Positions 5,918-14,571 of a DNA stretch of 35,351 bases are shown in pieces; position 1 is the first letter of the stretch, and every line of letters starts with the position of its first letter. Under the pieces are notes generated by a model, which worked only from the letters and a program-made list of their open reading frames with translations, ran no database searches and was not told where the DNA came from. The stretch is taken from positions 1 to 35,351 of the IMG/VR virus record IMGVR_UViG_3300034167_000034; one strand, given 5' to 3'. A program made the translations under genes and the position numbers. This DNA comes from a virus.

Positions 5918-7962
5918 TAACAGTAGCTATATACATAAAAGATGTTGATACTTTAGACTATAATAGAATTGATTTGTTTGATGATGAAAAAATTTCGGTA
6001 ACAAGTTCTATACAAAACATCAACGATATTAGTAAAACGTTTACTGATTTTAGCCAAACATTTACAGTTCCTGCATCAAAGCAAAATAATAAAATATTCA
6101 GACATTGGTACGACAACTCAAATGATGAGCCATTCAGTACATTAGTTAAGTCTGATGCTTATATTGAAATAGACACTATTACATTTCGTAAGGGGAAAAT
6201 ACAATTAGAAAGTGCAAATGTAGAAGATGGACAAGCTAAAGATTATTCAATTACTTTTATTGGAACATTAGGTAATTTAAAAGATAAGTTTGCTGGTAAA
6301 ATGTTAAAAGATTTAACTGATACTACTTATGATTTTGAATATACACCAACCTTTGTAAAAAACAAAGTAGTTACAACTACAACAAGTTCAGATATAATGT
6401 TTCCTTTAATTACTTCTGATGATGTTTGGAAATATGGAAGCGGATATGATATTTCAGCAACTGGAACACCAATAAGATACAATGACTTATTCCCAGCTAT
6501 AAAATTATCAGCAGTTTTTAATATGATTCAAAATGATAGTAATATTTTAAACTTAAACTTTAATGGTTCTTTTTTATCTGATGCAAGATTTACAAACGCT
6601 TATTTATGGTTAAAAAATGAAGATACATTTGAGGCAAAAGAAACATTAACAAAAGTTAATCTTACATCACAAAGTGGAGACGGTACTATTCTTACTGGAT
6701 ATACAGTGGATTTAACAAATGATAAAATTACAAATACAACTGCTGTTTCGGGATATGTTTCTGGTGGTGTTCAATATTATTTTCTAAAAAAATTTTTGAT
6801 TTTTAATTTAACACCATCTGTTTCTGGAGTAACATATTCAATTAAAATAAATAGAAATGGAATATTATATTATGATAGTGGATTATTAAATTCAACTTCT
6901 GGAGTTGTATATACTAAAGAAATTGAAAATACATCTAACAGAAATGCTACAAATGATTATTTCGAAATTTATGTAGGAACATCTGGTGTGTTTAGTTTTA
7001 CTACTGAAATAAGAGCAACTGGGCAGTATTTTGCCGCATTTAATCCCAACCAATTTAGAAACGCTTATTTTAATTCAGCATCACAAACTACACCATCATA
7101 TACATTACAAATTAATCAATATTTTCCAGAAATTAAAGTCGAAGATTTCTTTTCTGGATTACTAAAAATGTTTAATCTTACTTGTTTTTCAGAAGATGGA
7201 ATAAATTATACACTTGAACAACTTGAAAATTATTATTTAGATGGTTCAGATATAGACATTACTAAATATGTTATTCAAGATAAAAAGAATTTAAACCGAG
7301 TAAAGACTTACAAAAAAATAAACTTTGATTACGAAAAAAGTGAATCAGTTATAAATGTAGGTTTTAATTCAAATGCGGGTATTGAATATGGTTCTTTGCA
7401 TTATTCAAATATACCGCCAGCAGAGGGAGAAGAGTATTCTATAAAATTACCATTTGAAGATTTAAACTTTTCAAATTTATCTGGATTATTACAAGTTGGT
7501 TATTCTTTAAAAACAGACTTACAAAAATACATTCCAAAGCCAATTATTTTATATGATTATAATTCAACTGCATTGACAACTGTACCTCAATTTTATTTCA
7601 ACACAAGTTCAAGCGGAGGAACATCAACTCCGCATACAGTTTATAAAGCATTCGGTCAAGAAACTTTAATAAGTGACGAAACATATAGTTTAAATTTTAA
7701 TGAACAACAAAGTACATTAACAAATGAAATAGTTCAAAATGGTTTATATGATGAATATTACTCTGCATACTTTAATAACATATACAACTTTAAGGCAAGA
7801 TTAGTTAAAGTTAGTGCTATACTACCAACAAGTATATTGACTACGCTTAAATTGAATGACAATGTTATTATAAGAGACACAAAGTATTTGATTAATACGT
7901 TTACAACAGATTTAACAACAGGATTAGTACAATTTGAACTATTAACAGACCAAAGATTATGA
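5914..7962 (+). CDS. Large minor tail protein, hub-like
   Basis: 682-aa protein overlapping its upstream neighbour by four bases (ATGA). The N-terminal 150 residues (IDLFDDEKISVTSSIQNIND, then FTDFSQTFTVPAS and FRKGKIQLES) look like the conserved start of large Bacteroidetes tail proteins. The C-terminal part has FFSGLLKMFNLTCFSEDG, like hub proteins that contact the tape measure, and ends in a strand-rich segment (KLNDNVIIRDTKYLINTF, then FELLTDQRL). It contains no lysozyme or peptidase motif. Probable role: baseplate hub or tail-tip protein. Confidence is high for a tail structural protein and moderate for the hub. Confidence 0.68.
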   Translation: MITVAIYIKDVDTLDYNRIDLFDDEKISVTSSIQNINDISKTFTDFSQTFTVPASKQNNKIFRHWYDNSNDEPFSTLVKSDAYIEIDTITFRKGKIQLESANVEDGQAKDYSITFIGTLGNLKDKFAGKMLKDLTDTTYDFEYTPTFVKNKVVTTTTSSDIMFPLITSDDVWKYGSGYDISATGTPIRYNDLFPAIKLSAVFNMIQNDSNILNLNFNGSFLSDARFTNAYLWLKNEDTFEAKETLTKVNLTSQSGDGTILTGYTVDLTNDKITNTTAVSGYVSGGVQYYFLKKFLIFNLTPSVSGVTYSIKINRNGILYYDSGLLNSTSGVVYTKEIENTSNRNATNDYFEIYVGTSGVFSFTTEIRATGQYFAAFNPNQFRNAYFNSASQTTPSYTLQINQYFPEIKVEDFFSGLLKMFNLTCFSEDGINYTLEQLENYYLDGSDIDITKYVIQDKKNLNRVKTYKKINFDYEKSESVINVGFNSNAGIEYGSLHYSNIPPAEGEEYSIKLPFEDLNFSNLSGLLQVGYSLKTDLQKYIPKPIILYDYNSTALTTVPQFYFNTSSSGGTSTPHTVYKAFGQETLISDETYSLNFNEQQSTLTNEIVQNGLYDEYYSAYFNNIYNFKARLVKVSAILPTSILTTLKLNDNVIIRDTKYLINTFTTDLTTGLVQFELLTDQRL

Positions 7963-8117
7963 TAAAGCATATTTTAGATTTATTAGCATTAGATGAATTT
8001 TACGGACAAAGTGAATTAATTGAAATAGCTAAAGGAAAGTATCAAAGACCAACAACATTAAAACAAGGATTTAACCAAATCAAAAGAGAAATAAAATGGC
8101 TGAAAAGAAAACAATAG
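7959..8117 (+). CDS. 52-aa protein overlapping the tape measure start
   Basis: Begins MIKHILDLLALDEFYGQSEL and ends in a very basic tail (IKWLKRKQ). It overlaps the preceding stop by ATGA and runs 22 bases into the tape measure gene in another frame. The tight coupling on both sides and regular codon use suggest a real gene. It may serve to couple translation of the tape measure, or be a small tail accessory. Function unknown. Confidence 0.55.
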   Translation: MIKHILDLLALDEFYGQSELIEIAKGKYQRPTTLKQGFNQIKREIKWLKRKQ

Positions 8118-10018
8118 AATTAGAAATAAAATCAAATTTAGGCGATGCTGAAAAATCTCTTGGTAGTTTAAAATCACAATTAAGACAAGCACAAGCTGAA
8201 GTAGCTTCGTTATCTGACAAGTTTGGAGCAACATCAAAAGAAGCAGTTGCTGCTGCAAAGAACGCTGCTATATTAGCTGATAAAATAGGAGATGCTAAAT
8301 CCTTGACTGATGCCTTTAATCCTGATGCTAAATTTAGAGCGTTAAGTGGAGCATTAACAGGAGTTGCTGGTGGATTTTCAGTTGTTACAGGTGCTTTAGG
8401 TGCAGTTGGTGCTGAAAGTAAAGATGTAGAACAGGCTATTTTAAAAGTTCAGTCTGCTATGGCTATTGCAAGTGGTGCTCAAGCAATAGGAGAAAGTGTT
8501 GACCAATTTAGACAATTAGGTGCAGTTGTTAGGCAATATACAATAGTTCAAAAAATAGTTACTGCTGGTCAATGGTTATGGAATGCTGCTATGACTGCAA
8601 ATCCAATTGGGTTACTTGTTGCAGGAGTTGCCGCTTTAATTGCTGGTGGTGTTGCCTTAACAAATTATTTTATGTCAAATGCAGAAGCAGCAAAAATAAA
8701 CACTGCTTCTATAAATGCAAATAAAACTGCGTTAAACAATCAATCTAAAACTGCTGATAGTGCTTCTAAATCATTACAAACAAATTCTGATTATCAATTA
8801 GCAATGGCTAAAGCATCTGGTGCTTCTACTGATGCAATTAGAAAATTAGAATTAAAATTAATAGATGAAAAAATAGCTTTTGCAAATTCAAGTAGAGAAA
8901 TAGCTAAAAATACATATCATAAAAATTTAAATGCTTTAGCAAGTTTAAAAGCATCAGATGCTGATGAGGAACAAATAAAATCACAAGAAGAAATAACAAG
9001 AAAATCATTAGAAGAATTTGGTAAACAAACCAAAAATTTAAATGATGCAAATGCTGAAAAGGGAAATATAATTAGAAAGCAAAATGTTGAAATAAGACAA
9101 GAACAAACTAATCATAATAATGAAATAAGAAATAAAAATAATGCTGCAGCTGATAAAGCAAAAGAAGATGCAATTGCAAAAGCAAAAGAATTAGAAGAAG
9201 AACGCCAAGCTTTAATTAGCAGTCAAGGTGAAAAAGCACGTGAAGAATATGAAGCATCTGAAAAATTAATTAAAGATGCGAGAAAAGCAAATGAAGATGC
9301 TTTAAAAACTGAAAATCAAATTAAAGTTGAAAAAGAAAATGCCGATTTTGAAGCCAAAAAATTAGATTTATTAAATAAAGGTTTATCTATTGAAGAAATA
9401 GAAAAAGAACACAAAAGAAAATTAGCTCAATTAGACACTGAATATTATGCTTCTGAAGCAGATAAAGGAATAAAATCAACTGCTGATGCAAAAGCTAATG
9501 CTGATGCTCAAAAAGTAATTGCTGAAAAATTAGCTGATGCAAAAATTCAAAACTTACAAAGGGGTTCTGCAATGTTAGGTCAAATAGCTGATTTAGTTGG
9601 TAAAAATACAACTGCAGGAAAAGCAGCGGCAGTAGCAGGAGCTACAATAGATACTTATGCAGCAGCACAGTCTGCTTTTAAAAATGCACAATTAAATCCA
9701 ATATCAATTATAGGTCCAGCATATCCTTATATTTCTGCAGGTTTAGCAATAGCAGGTGGATTGAAAAATGTACAATCTATATTAGCAGTAAAAACTCCAA
9801 GTGGTGGAGGTGGTGGTTCTGCTCCAAGTGGCGGAGGAATGGGTTCAGCTCCTGCTGCTCCATCATTCAACGTAGTAGGTGCAAGTTCTACAAATCAATT
9901 AGCACAAACAATAGGTAATCAACAACAACAACCTATAAAGGCTTTTGTAGTAGCTAATGATGTTACAACACAACAAAGTTTAGATAGAAACATAGTTTCA
10001 AGTGCTTCAATAGGATAA
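8096..10018 (+). CDS. Tape measure protein
   Basis: 640-aa protein that sets tail length. The N-terminus is a long Ala/Lys-rich coiled coil (SLGSLKSQLRQAQAEVASLS). A hydrophobic segment with NPIGLLVAGVAALIAGGVA at about 169-192 is followed by a highly charged coiled coil from about 240 to 480. Near 510-570 is a second Ala/Gly-rich hydrophobic region (GKAAAVAGATIDTYAAAQSA, then YISAGLAIAGGLKNVQSI). The C-terminus is Gly/Ser/Gln-rich and flexible. This is the usual layout of Bacteroidetes siphophage tape measures. At about 0.15 nm per residue it implies a tail near 95 nm (inference). It follows the hub-like protein instead of directly following the chaperone, so the usual chaperone-tape measure adjacency is broken by six genes. 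Confidence 0.88.
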   Translation: MAEKKTIELEIKSNLGDAEKSLGSLKSQLRQAQAEVASLSDKFGATSKEAVAAAKNAAILADKIGDAKSLTDAFNPDAKFRALSGALTGVAGGFSVVTGALGAVGAESKDVEQAILKVQSAMAIASGAQAIGESVDQFRQLGAVVRQYTIVQKIVTAGQWLWNAAMTANPIGLLVAGVAALIAGGVALTNYFMSNAEAAKINTASINANKTALNNQSKTADSASKSLQTNSDYQLAMAKASGASTDAIRKLELKLIDEKIAFANSSREIAKNTYHKNLNALASLKASDADEEQIKSQEEITRKSLEEFGKQTKNLNDANAEKGNIIRKQNVEIRQEQTNHNNEIRNKNNAAADKAKEDAIAKAKELEEERQALISSQGEKAREEYEASEKLIKDARKANEDALKTENQIKVEKENADFEAKKLDLLNKGLSIEEIEKEHKRKLAQLDTEYYASEADKGIKSTADAKANADAQKVIAEKLADAKIQNLQRGSAMLGQIADLVGKNTTAGKAAAVAGATIDTYAAAQSAFKNAQLNPISIIGPAYPYISAGLAIAGGLKNVQSILAVKTPSGGGGGSAPSGGGMGSAPAAPSFNVVGASSTNQLAQTIGNQQQQPIKAFVVANDVTTQQSLDRNIVSSASIG

Positions 10019-10058
10019 ACAAAAGTTATTTAATTTTATTTTTAATTAAAATAAATTT

Positions 10059-10613
10059 ATGGCTTTAGTATATAGACATATAAAACCTTGCGGTGAAGTT
10101 TTTTATATAGGAATAGGTGTTTCTAAAAAAAGAGCATATTCTAAATTCGGAAGAAATAAACATTGGAGTAACATAGTTAATAAATATGGATATGAAGTTC
10201 AAATTTTAACTAATAATATTGATTATGAATTTGCTAAAGAAGTAGAAAGAAATTTAATTTCTTATTACGGAAGGAAAGATTTAAAATTTGGTAATTTAGT
10301 TAATATGACTGATGGTGGAGAAGGCTTTGCTAATATGAATGAAGATGAAAAATTAAAAAGGAAAATTAGATTAACTGATTATAATAAAAATACTAAAGAT
10401 TATTCTTTTACACAAAATGAAGATTACAAATCAAATATGCGTAATTCTTGTTTAGGTAAAAACAATAAAAAAATAATAGATATAGAAACTGAAATGATAT
10501 TTGAATCATTGCGAAAAGCATCTGAATTTAATAAAATAAGTTATTCTATGTTAAGTCAAATGTTGAATAATAAAAAAATTAATAAAACCAATTTACAATG
10601 GGTAAAAAATTAG
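10059..10613 (+). CDS. Free-standing GIY-YIG homing endonuclease
   Basis: 184-aa nuclease. The N-terminal GIY-YIG domain reads VYRHIKPCGEVFYIGIG, with a conserved Arg (KKRAYSKFGRN) and the acidic helix AKEVERNLISYYGR that supplies the metal-binding Glu, followed by LVNMTDGGEG. The C-terminal 45 residues (KKIIDIETEMIFESLRKAS onward) resemble a NUMOD1-type DNA-binding helix-turn-helix. Flanking genes are complete, so it is not inside an interrupted gene. It sits between the tape measure and the prohead protease, and its last 16 bases overlap the protease start. A selfish element that probably cuts near this site in phages lacking it. Confidence 0.85.
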   Translation: MALVYRHIKPCGEVFYIGIGVSKKRAYSKFGRNKHWSNIVNKYGYEVQILTNNIDYEFAKEVERNLISYYGRKDLKFGNLVNMTDGGEGFANMNEDEKLKRKIRLTDYNKNTKDYSFTQNEDYKSNMRNSCLGKNNKKIIDIETEMIFESLRKASEFNKISYSMLSQMLNNKKINKTNLQWVKN

Positions 10614-11200
10614 AAACAATAGAATTGTTTATTGACGAAAGTCAAGATAAAGATGGTATAGATGCTTTAAGTTTAGTAAAGTTTCCTGCAATAGAAGAAA
10701 ACTGGGTTGCTTTAAATAACCATCGAATTGAATTTAAATCAGTTGATGATGAGAAAAGAATTATTATAGGATTAGCTTTAGTTCCAGATAAATTGATTTA
10801 CAGAAAAAATGGTGATTATGAATATAATATTAAATTTTCAAAAGAAACTGTAAACAAAGCAGCAAGATTATATTTAAAAAAACTAAATAATAACAATGCT
10901 ACTTTAGAACACAAAACAGAAGTTGAAGGTGTTTCAGTTGTAGAATCTTGGACAGTTGACAATCCTAAAATCGATAAAACTGCATTGTATGATTTAAATG
11001 CAGTAGAAGGTGCTTGGGCAGTTATTATGAGTATTGACAATGATAAAGTTTGGGAAGAAATTAAAAACGGAACTTATTTAGGAATAAGTGTAGAAGGATA
11101 TTTTTCTGACAAATTAGAAATGAGTTTAGAACTTGCTAAAGAACAAGAATTAATAGATAAAATAAAATCAATAATAACTAATGCTGAATTTAATAAATAA
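10598..11200 (+). CDS. Prohead maturation protease (XkdF-like)
   Basis: 200-aa protein matching the phage prohead serine protease layout in size, order of elements and place before scaffold and capsid genes. IIIGLALVPDKLIYRK forms the entry strand. The candidate catalytic His is in TLEHKTEVEG and the candidate Ser in the following strand SVVESWTVDNP. GTYLGISVEGYFSD is the typical closing motif. It would cleave scaffold and capsid precursors during head maturation. The start lies inside the endonuclease ORF, so the homing gene was inserted right at its 5' end without damaging it. The C-terminal helix (ELAKEQELIDKIKSII) may be a scaffold-like tail. Confidence 0.82.
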   Translation: MGKKLETIELFIDESQDKDGIDALSLVKFPAIEENWVALNNHRIEFKSVDDEKRIIIGLALVPDKLIYRKNGDYEYNIKFSKETVNKAARLYLKKLNNNNATLEHKTEVEGVSVVESWTVDNPKIDKTALYDLNAVEGAWAVIMSIDNDKVWEEIKNGTYLGISVEGYFSDKLEMSLELAKEQELIDKIKSIITNAEFNK

Positions 11201-11204
11201 AATT

Positions 11205-11390
11205 ATGGGAAATAAAACAAGTTCACCAAAAGGTGGTAACAGAGGTTGCTTATGTAAAGATGGTAAATACTCTCAAAAGTGTTGTAATGGAGAATTACAA
11301 GAACAAGGAATAGGTTCTACTTTTAATCAACAAATAAGTACAGTTACAAACACAAATACTGCAAGAGTTATAACAAGTGTAAGTTCGTAA
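11205..11390 (+). CDS. 61-aa Cys-rich protein between protease and scaffold
   Basis: The start is taken at the ATG encoding MGNKTSSPKGGNRG; an ATG 24 bases upstream in the same frame would overlap the protease end. CLCKDGKYSQKCC gives four cysteines in a SEC-C-like spacing that could bind zinc. The rest is polar with SSTNT-type stretches. Similar small Cys proteins occur beside capsid genes in Bacteroidetes phages. Function unknown. Confidence 0.65.
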   Translation: MGNKTSSPKGGNRGCLCKDGKYSQKCCNGELQEQGIGSTFNQQISTVTNTNTARVITSVSS

Positions 11391-11391
11391 T

Positions 11392-11410
11392 TTATAACAA
11401 AAAGTTATAA
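11392..11410 (+). other. AT hairpin before the scaffold gene
   Basis: TTATAAC-AAAAA-GTTATAA is a perfect 7-bp stem with a 5-base loop. No T run follows, so it is not a typical terminator. It could be an mRNA processing or stability element between the Cys-rich gene and the putative scaffold gene. Confidence 0.4.
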
Positions 11411-11438
11411 TAATAATTAATAATAAAAAAAATGTAAT

Positions 11439-11984
11439 ATGAATGTACTAAACGAAATTAAAACTCTTTTGGGTATGGAAGTAAAACTTGCTCAAATGAA
11501 ACTTAAAGATGGAGTTACTATTATAGAAGCAGATGCTTTTGAAATGGATAACAATGTTTTTATTGTAAATGGTGAGGATAAAATTCCTGTACCTGTTGGA
11601 GAATACGAACTTGAAGACGGAATGATTTTAGTTGTAGCAGTTGAAGGTGTTATTGCTGAAATTAAAGAAGCCATTGTAGAAGAAGAAGCTCCAGAAGCCG
11701 AAGTAGAAGTTGAGGTTGAAGCACAAGCTGAAACAGTAGCAACTCCTAAAAGAATTGTAGAATCAGTTTCTAAAGAAATGTTCTTTTCTGAAATTGAAAA
11801 ACTACGTACTGAAATTGCTGAATTAAAATTAGCAAAAGAAGTAAAAGAAGAATTAAGTTCTGATGTTGTTGTTGAACCATTAACACATTCGCCAGAAGTT
11901 AAATCTGAATTAAGACTAAATAAAATATCAACTAATCGCCAAATGACAACACAAGATATAGTTATGGCAAAACTTTTTAATTAA
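11439..11984 (+). CDS. Putative scaffold / capsid assembly protein
   Basis: 181-aa protein. Residues about 15-80 form a repeating beta domain (LKDGVTIIEADAF, then VFIVNGEDKIPVPVGEYELEDG and ILVVAVEGVIAEI). A long acidic linker of E, A and V follows (about 80-105), then a coiled coil (FFSEIEKLRTEIAELKLAKE). The basic C-terminus ends with QDIVMAKLFN. An acidic, coiled-coil protein between protease and major capsid protein is typical of scaffolds. The beta domain has a look I associate with Bacteroidetes capsid-assembly or decoration proteins. Scaffold is the best guess. Confidence 0.62.
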   Translation: MNVLNEIKTLLGMEVKLAQMKLKDGVTIIEADAFEMDNNVFIVNGEDKIPVPVGEYELEDGMILVVAVEGVIAEIKEAIVEEEAPEAEVEVEVEAQAETVATPKRIVESVSKEMFFSEIEKLRTEIAELKLAKEVKEELSSDVVVEPLTHSPEVKSELRLNKISTNRQMTTQDIVMAKLFN

Positions 11985-11996
11985 AAAATAAAAAGA

Positions 11997-12569
11997 ATGC
12001 TTCATTTTACGTATCAGACAAAAAATATTATAAATGAAAAGACTTATGTAGGTATTCATTCTACAGAAAATCTTAATGATGGATATTTAGGTTCGGGTAC
12101 AGCTTTACAAAAAGCAATAAAAAAGTATGGTAAAAAAAATTTTACTATGATTCCTTTAGCTTTTTTTGATAGCAGAAATGAAGCTTTAGAAGAAGAACAT
12201 TTTATTGTGGATTTAAAATGGGTTAACGATAAAAATAATTACAATTTATCAGGAGGAGGAACTGCAAATAAAGTCACTTCTGAAAAAACTAAATTAAAAT
12301 TATCAAATGCATTAAAAGGTAGAGAAGTTTGGAATACAGGTATTAAAATGAAAGATAGTACTAAATTATCTTTATCTAAATCTAAAACTGAATACATAAT
12401 AGAAAAATATAATAAAAATGGAATTCTTTTAAATTCATTTGATAATCTTTATGAAGCTTATAGTTCTGTAAAAGGAGATGGAAAAAGTCTTTGGAGAGCA
12501 TTAAATGGTAAACGCAAAACTTATTTAGGTTTTGTATGGAAAAAAAATAATAATAATAATATAAATTAA
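11997..12569 (+). CDS. Free-standing Seg-like GIY-YIG homing endonuclease
   Basis: 190-aa nuclease of another GIY-YIG subgroup. FTYQTKNIINEKTYVGIHST holds the two signature strands, followed by GYLGSGTALQKAIKKYG, which is characteristic of T4 Seg-type enzymes, and the acidic helix EALEEEHFIV. The segment SEKTKLKLSNALKGREVWNTG (about 94-114) matches the NUMOD3 DNA-binding motif, and the C-terminal 45 residues look like a NUMOD1-type module. It lies between the intact putative scaffold and major capsid genes, a favourite site for free-standing homing genes. It is AT-rich like its neighbours. Confidence 0.85.
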   Translation: MLHFTYQTKNIINEKTYVGIHSTENLNDGYLGSGTALQKAIKKYGKKNFTMIPLAFFDSRNEALEEEHFIVDLKWVNDKNNYNLSGGGTANKVTSEKTKLKLSNALKGREVWNTGIKMKDSTKLSLSKSKTEYIIEKYNKNGILLNSFDNLYEAYSSVKGDGKSLWRALNGKRKTYLGFVWKKNNNNNIN

Positions 12570-12582
12570 AAACTAAAAACTG

Positions 12583-13524
12583 ATGGCAACAACTACGTCA
12601 ATAACTACTACTTATGCAGGAGAATTTGCAGGAAAATATATCTCTGCTGCATTATTATCAGGTTCAACTATCGCCAATGGTGGTATTGAAGTTAAACCAA
12701 ACATTGCTTTTAAAGAAGTAATCAAACGAATTGCTACAGATGCGATTGTAAAAAATGCAACTTGTGATTTTGATGCTACATCTACTGTAACTCTTACAGA
12801 AAGAATTATTACTCCAGAAGAATTTCAAGTAAATTTACAATTGTGTAAAAAAGACTTCCGTTCTGATTGGGAAGCTATTCAAATGGGATATTCTGCATTT
12901 GACACTTTGCCTCCATCATTTGCTGATTTCTTATTGTCTCACGTTGTAGCTAAAGTTGCTGAAAAAACAGAACAAAACATTTGGAAAGGTGTTACTGCTA
13001 ACGCTGGAGAATTTGACGGATTCATTACACTTACAACTGCTGATGCTACTGTTATTGACGTAGCTGGTGCTTCAGGTGGTGTAACTGCTACTAATGTAGT
13101 TGCTGAACTTGGAAAAATTGTTGATGCTATTCCTGCTGCATTGTATGGAAAAGAAGATTTGTATCTTTACGTTTCTCAATCAATTGCTCGTGATTATGTA
13201 CGTGCTTTAGGTGGATTTGGAGCTTCTGGATTAGGTGCTAATGGTACAAACGCACAAGGTACACAATGGTTCAACAATGGTTCACTTTCTTTTGATGGTG
13301 TTAAAATATTTGTTTGTAACGGTATGACAAATGATTATGCTATTGCTGCTCAAAAATCTAACTTATACTTTGGAACAGGTTTGTTATCTGACCAAAATGA
13401 ATGTCAAGTCATTGATTTACAAGACATTGACGGAAGTCAAAATGTAAGAGTAGTAATGAGATTTACTGCTGCAGTTCAATATGGTGTAGGTGCTGAAATT
13501 GTACTTTACACACCAACTGCATAA
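12583..13524 (+). CDS. Major capsid protein
   Basis: 313-aa shell subunit. It follows protease and putative scaffold, and a strong terminator ends its unit, as often seen for highly expressed capsid genes. Codon use includes more C-ending codons (for example AAC, GAC and TAC) than its neighbours, consistent with high expression. The sequence has ITPEEFQVNLQLCKKDFRSDW and a Gly/Ala-rich loop (GGFGASGLGANG), then a closing beta segment QNVRVVMRFTAAVQYG, a pattern of HK97-fold capsids in Bacteroidetes phages. No long N-terminal pro-sequence is obvious. Confidence is high from size and position, moderate for the fold. Confidence 0.85.
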   Translation: MATTTSITTTYAGEFAGKYISAALLSGSTIANGGIEVKPNIAFKEVIKRIATDAIVKNATCDFDATSTVTLTERIITPEEFQVNLQLCKKDFRSDWEAIQMGYSAFDTLPPSFADFLLSHVVAKVAEKTEQNIWKGVTANAGEFDGFITLTTADATVIDVAGASGGVTATNVVAELGKIVDAIPAALYGKEDLYLYVSQSIARDYVRALGGFGASGLGANGTNAQGTQWFNNGSLSFDGVKIFVCNGMTNDYAIAAQKSNLYFGTGLLSDQNECQVIDLQDIDGSQNVRVVMRFTAAVQYGVGAEIVLYTPTA

Positions 13525-13546
13525 TCTGAATTATAATACTAAATAT

Positions 13547-13577
13547 AGGGTAGGTAAAATTGCCTACCCTTTTTTTT
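13547..13577 (+). terminator. Strong terminator after the capsid gene
   Basis: GGGTAGG (13548-13554) pairs with CCTACCC (13563-13569), extended by A13547-T13570, and a run of eight T follows. It isolates the capsid transcript from the tail tube gene. Confidence 0.88.
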
Positions 13578-13597
13578 AACTTTAAAAATATAAAATT

Positions 13598-14140
13598 ATG
13601 CCTTGCGATATATCATTAGGAAGGGCTGTACAATGTAAAGACAGTCTTGGTGGATTAAGAGCAGTTTACTTCATTAATTGGGGTGATGCTACAACAGTAA
13701 CATATTCTGCAACTGCAGGACAAGAGGATGTAATCACTGCTTTAGGTGGTACACCAATTGGTTACAAATACGAATTAAAAGGAACTTCTACTTTTGAGCA
13801 AACTGTAACAAGTTCAAGAGACAATGGAACTACTTTTGTAGACCAAAAATTATCTTTGGATATTAAAAAATTAACTATTGCTGACCATAAACAACTTAAA
13901 TTATTAGCTTATGGACGTCCACAAGTTATAGTTGAAGATAACAATGGTAATTTCTTTATGGCAGGTTTGACTAAAGGAATGGATTTAGTTACTGCAACAG
14001 TATCTACAGGTGCTGCAATGGGTGATGCTTCATCTTATAAAATGGAATTTCAAGGGATGGAAAAAATACCTGCTAATTTCGTTACTGGACCATTAACTAC
14101 AGGAATATTGGCTTCTATTGTTGAAGGTACTGTAGCATAA
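13598..14140 (+). CDS. Major tail (tube) protein
   Basis: 180-aa beta-rich protein flanked by terminators on both sides, like the capsid gene, which fits a second highly expressed structural protein. It shows GTPIGYKYELKGTSTFEQTV and SYKMEFQGMEKIPANF, features I associate with tail tube proteins: a beta sandwich with a long central loop and a C-terminal strand ending in the hydrophobic FxGMEK phrase. It is short for a tube protein but within the usual range. A capsid decoration protein is the main alternative. Confidence 0.68.
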   Translation: MPCDISLGRAVQCKDSLGGLRAVYFINWGDATTVTYSATAGQEDVITALGGTPIGYKYELKGTSTFEQTVTSSRDNGTTFVDQKLSLDIKKLTIADHKQLKLLAYGRPQVIVEDNNGNFFMAGLTKGMDLVTATVSTGAAMGDASSYKMEFQGMEKIPANFVTGPLTTGILASIVEGTVA

Positions 14141-14161
14141 TATTTGTTTTGTTTGTTTTTT

Positions 14162-14194
14162 AAAAAGGTGTACTTTAATTAGTATGCCTTTTTT
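14162..14194 (+). terminator. Terminator after the tail tube gene
   Basis: GGTGTAC (14167-14173) pairs with GTATGCC (14182-14188), using two G-U pairs, with the loop TTTAATTA and six T after it. Flanking A62-A66 can pair with the T run, so it could also work on the other strand. The loop is identical to that of the terminator at 21891-21923. Confidence 0.8.
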
Positions 14195-14222
14195 GTTTTA
14201 AAACAATTCTACGTTAAATTTA
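14192..14222 (+). promoter_or_regulatory. Candidate promoter of the portal operon
   Basis: TTTG (14192-14195), 19 bases, then TAAATTTA (14215-14222). This matches the Bacteroidetes -33 TTTG and -7 TAnnTTTG spacing with one mismatch in the last base. It lies just after the terminator and 20 bases before the next gene. Confidence 0.5.
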
Positions 14223-14241
14223 TTATTAAATAAAATAGATT

Positions 14242-14571
14242 ATGATAATTTTAAAAGAACAAGAAACTGCACAAACTTTTAGCTTTATTCCAAGAGAATT
14301 AAAAGCTACTACTATTGTTTTAAGAAACGAAACAACAGGAACAGAAACAAATATAGCTGCTGATTTTTTCCTATCTGATTATTATTTAACAACGACAACT
14401 ATTTTTGATTTAAAAGAAAATACGTTTTATAATTTGACTATTAAAAACAATAATGATATAGTTTATAAAGACAAAGTTTTTTGTACTAATCAAAACACAG
14501 ATACATATACAGTCAATCAAAATGAATACGTAGCAAACGTTACAAACAACGAATTTAAAATATATGAGTAA
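14242..14571 (+). CDS. 109-aa protein upstream of the portal gene
   Basis: Beta-rich, with Thr/Asn-rich strands (FSFIPRELKATTIVLRNETT, then FYNLTIKNNNDIVYKDKVF). No signal peptide or membrane segment. It is the first gene after the candidate promoter and overlaps the portal start by eight bases. It may be a small structural protein of head or tail. The immunoglobulin-like strand pattern is only an impression, and I do not recognise the family. Confidence 0.6.
   Translation: MIILKEQETAQTFSFIPRELKATTIVLRNETTGTETNIAADFFLSDYYLTTTTIFDLKENTFYNLTIKNNNDIVYKDKVFCTNQNTDTYTVNQNEYVANVTNNEFKIYE

Noticed and set aside
8058-8258. Minus-strand Leu/Gln-rich ORF
   Set aside because: Shadow of the tape measure start; the Leu-rich composition is the complement of Lys/Gln codons.
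10026-10050. ATTTTA/TAAAAT hairpin after the tape measure gene as a terminator
   Set aside because: All A-T stem and no clean T run; expected often by chance in this DNA.
10019-12582. GIY-YIG genes as parts of group I introns
   Set aside because: The flanking genes are intact and end or start normally; no interrupted exons and no room for an intron core.
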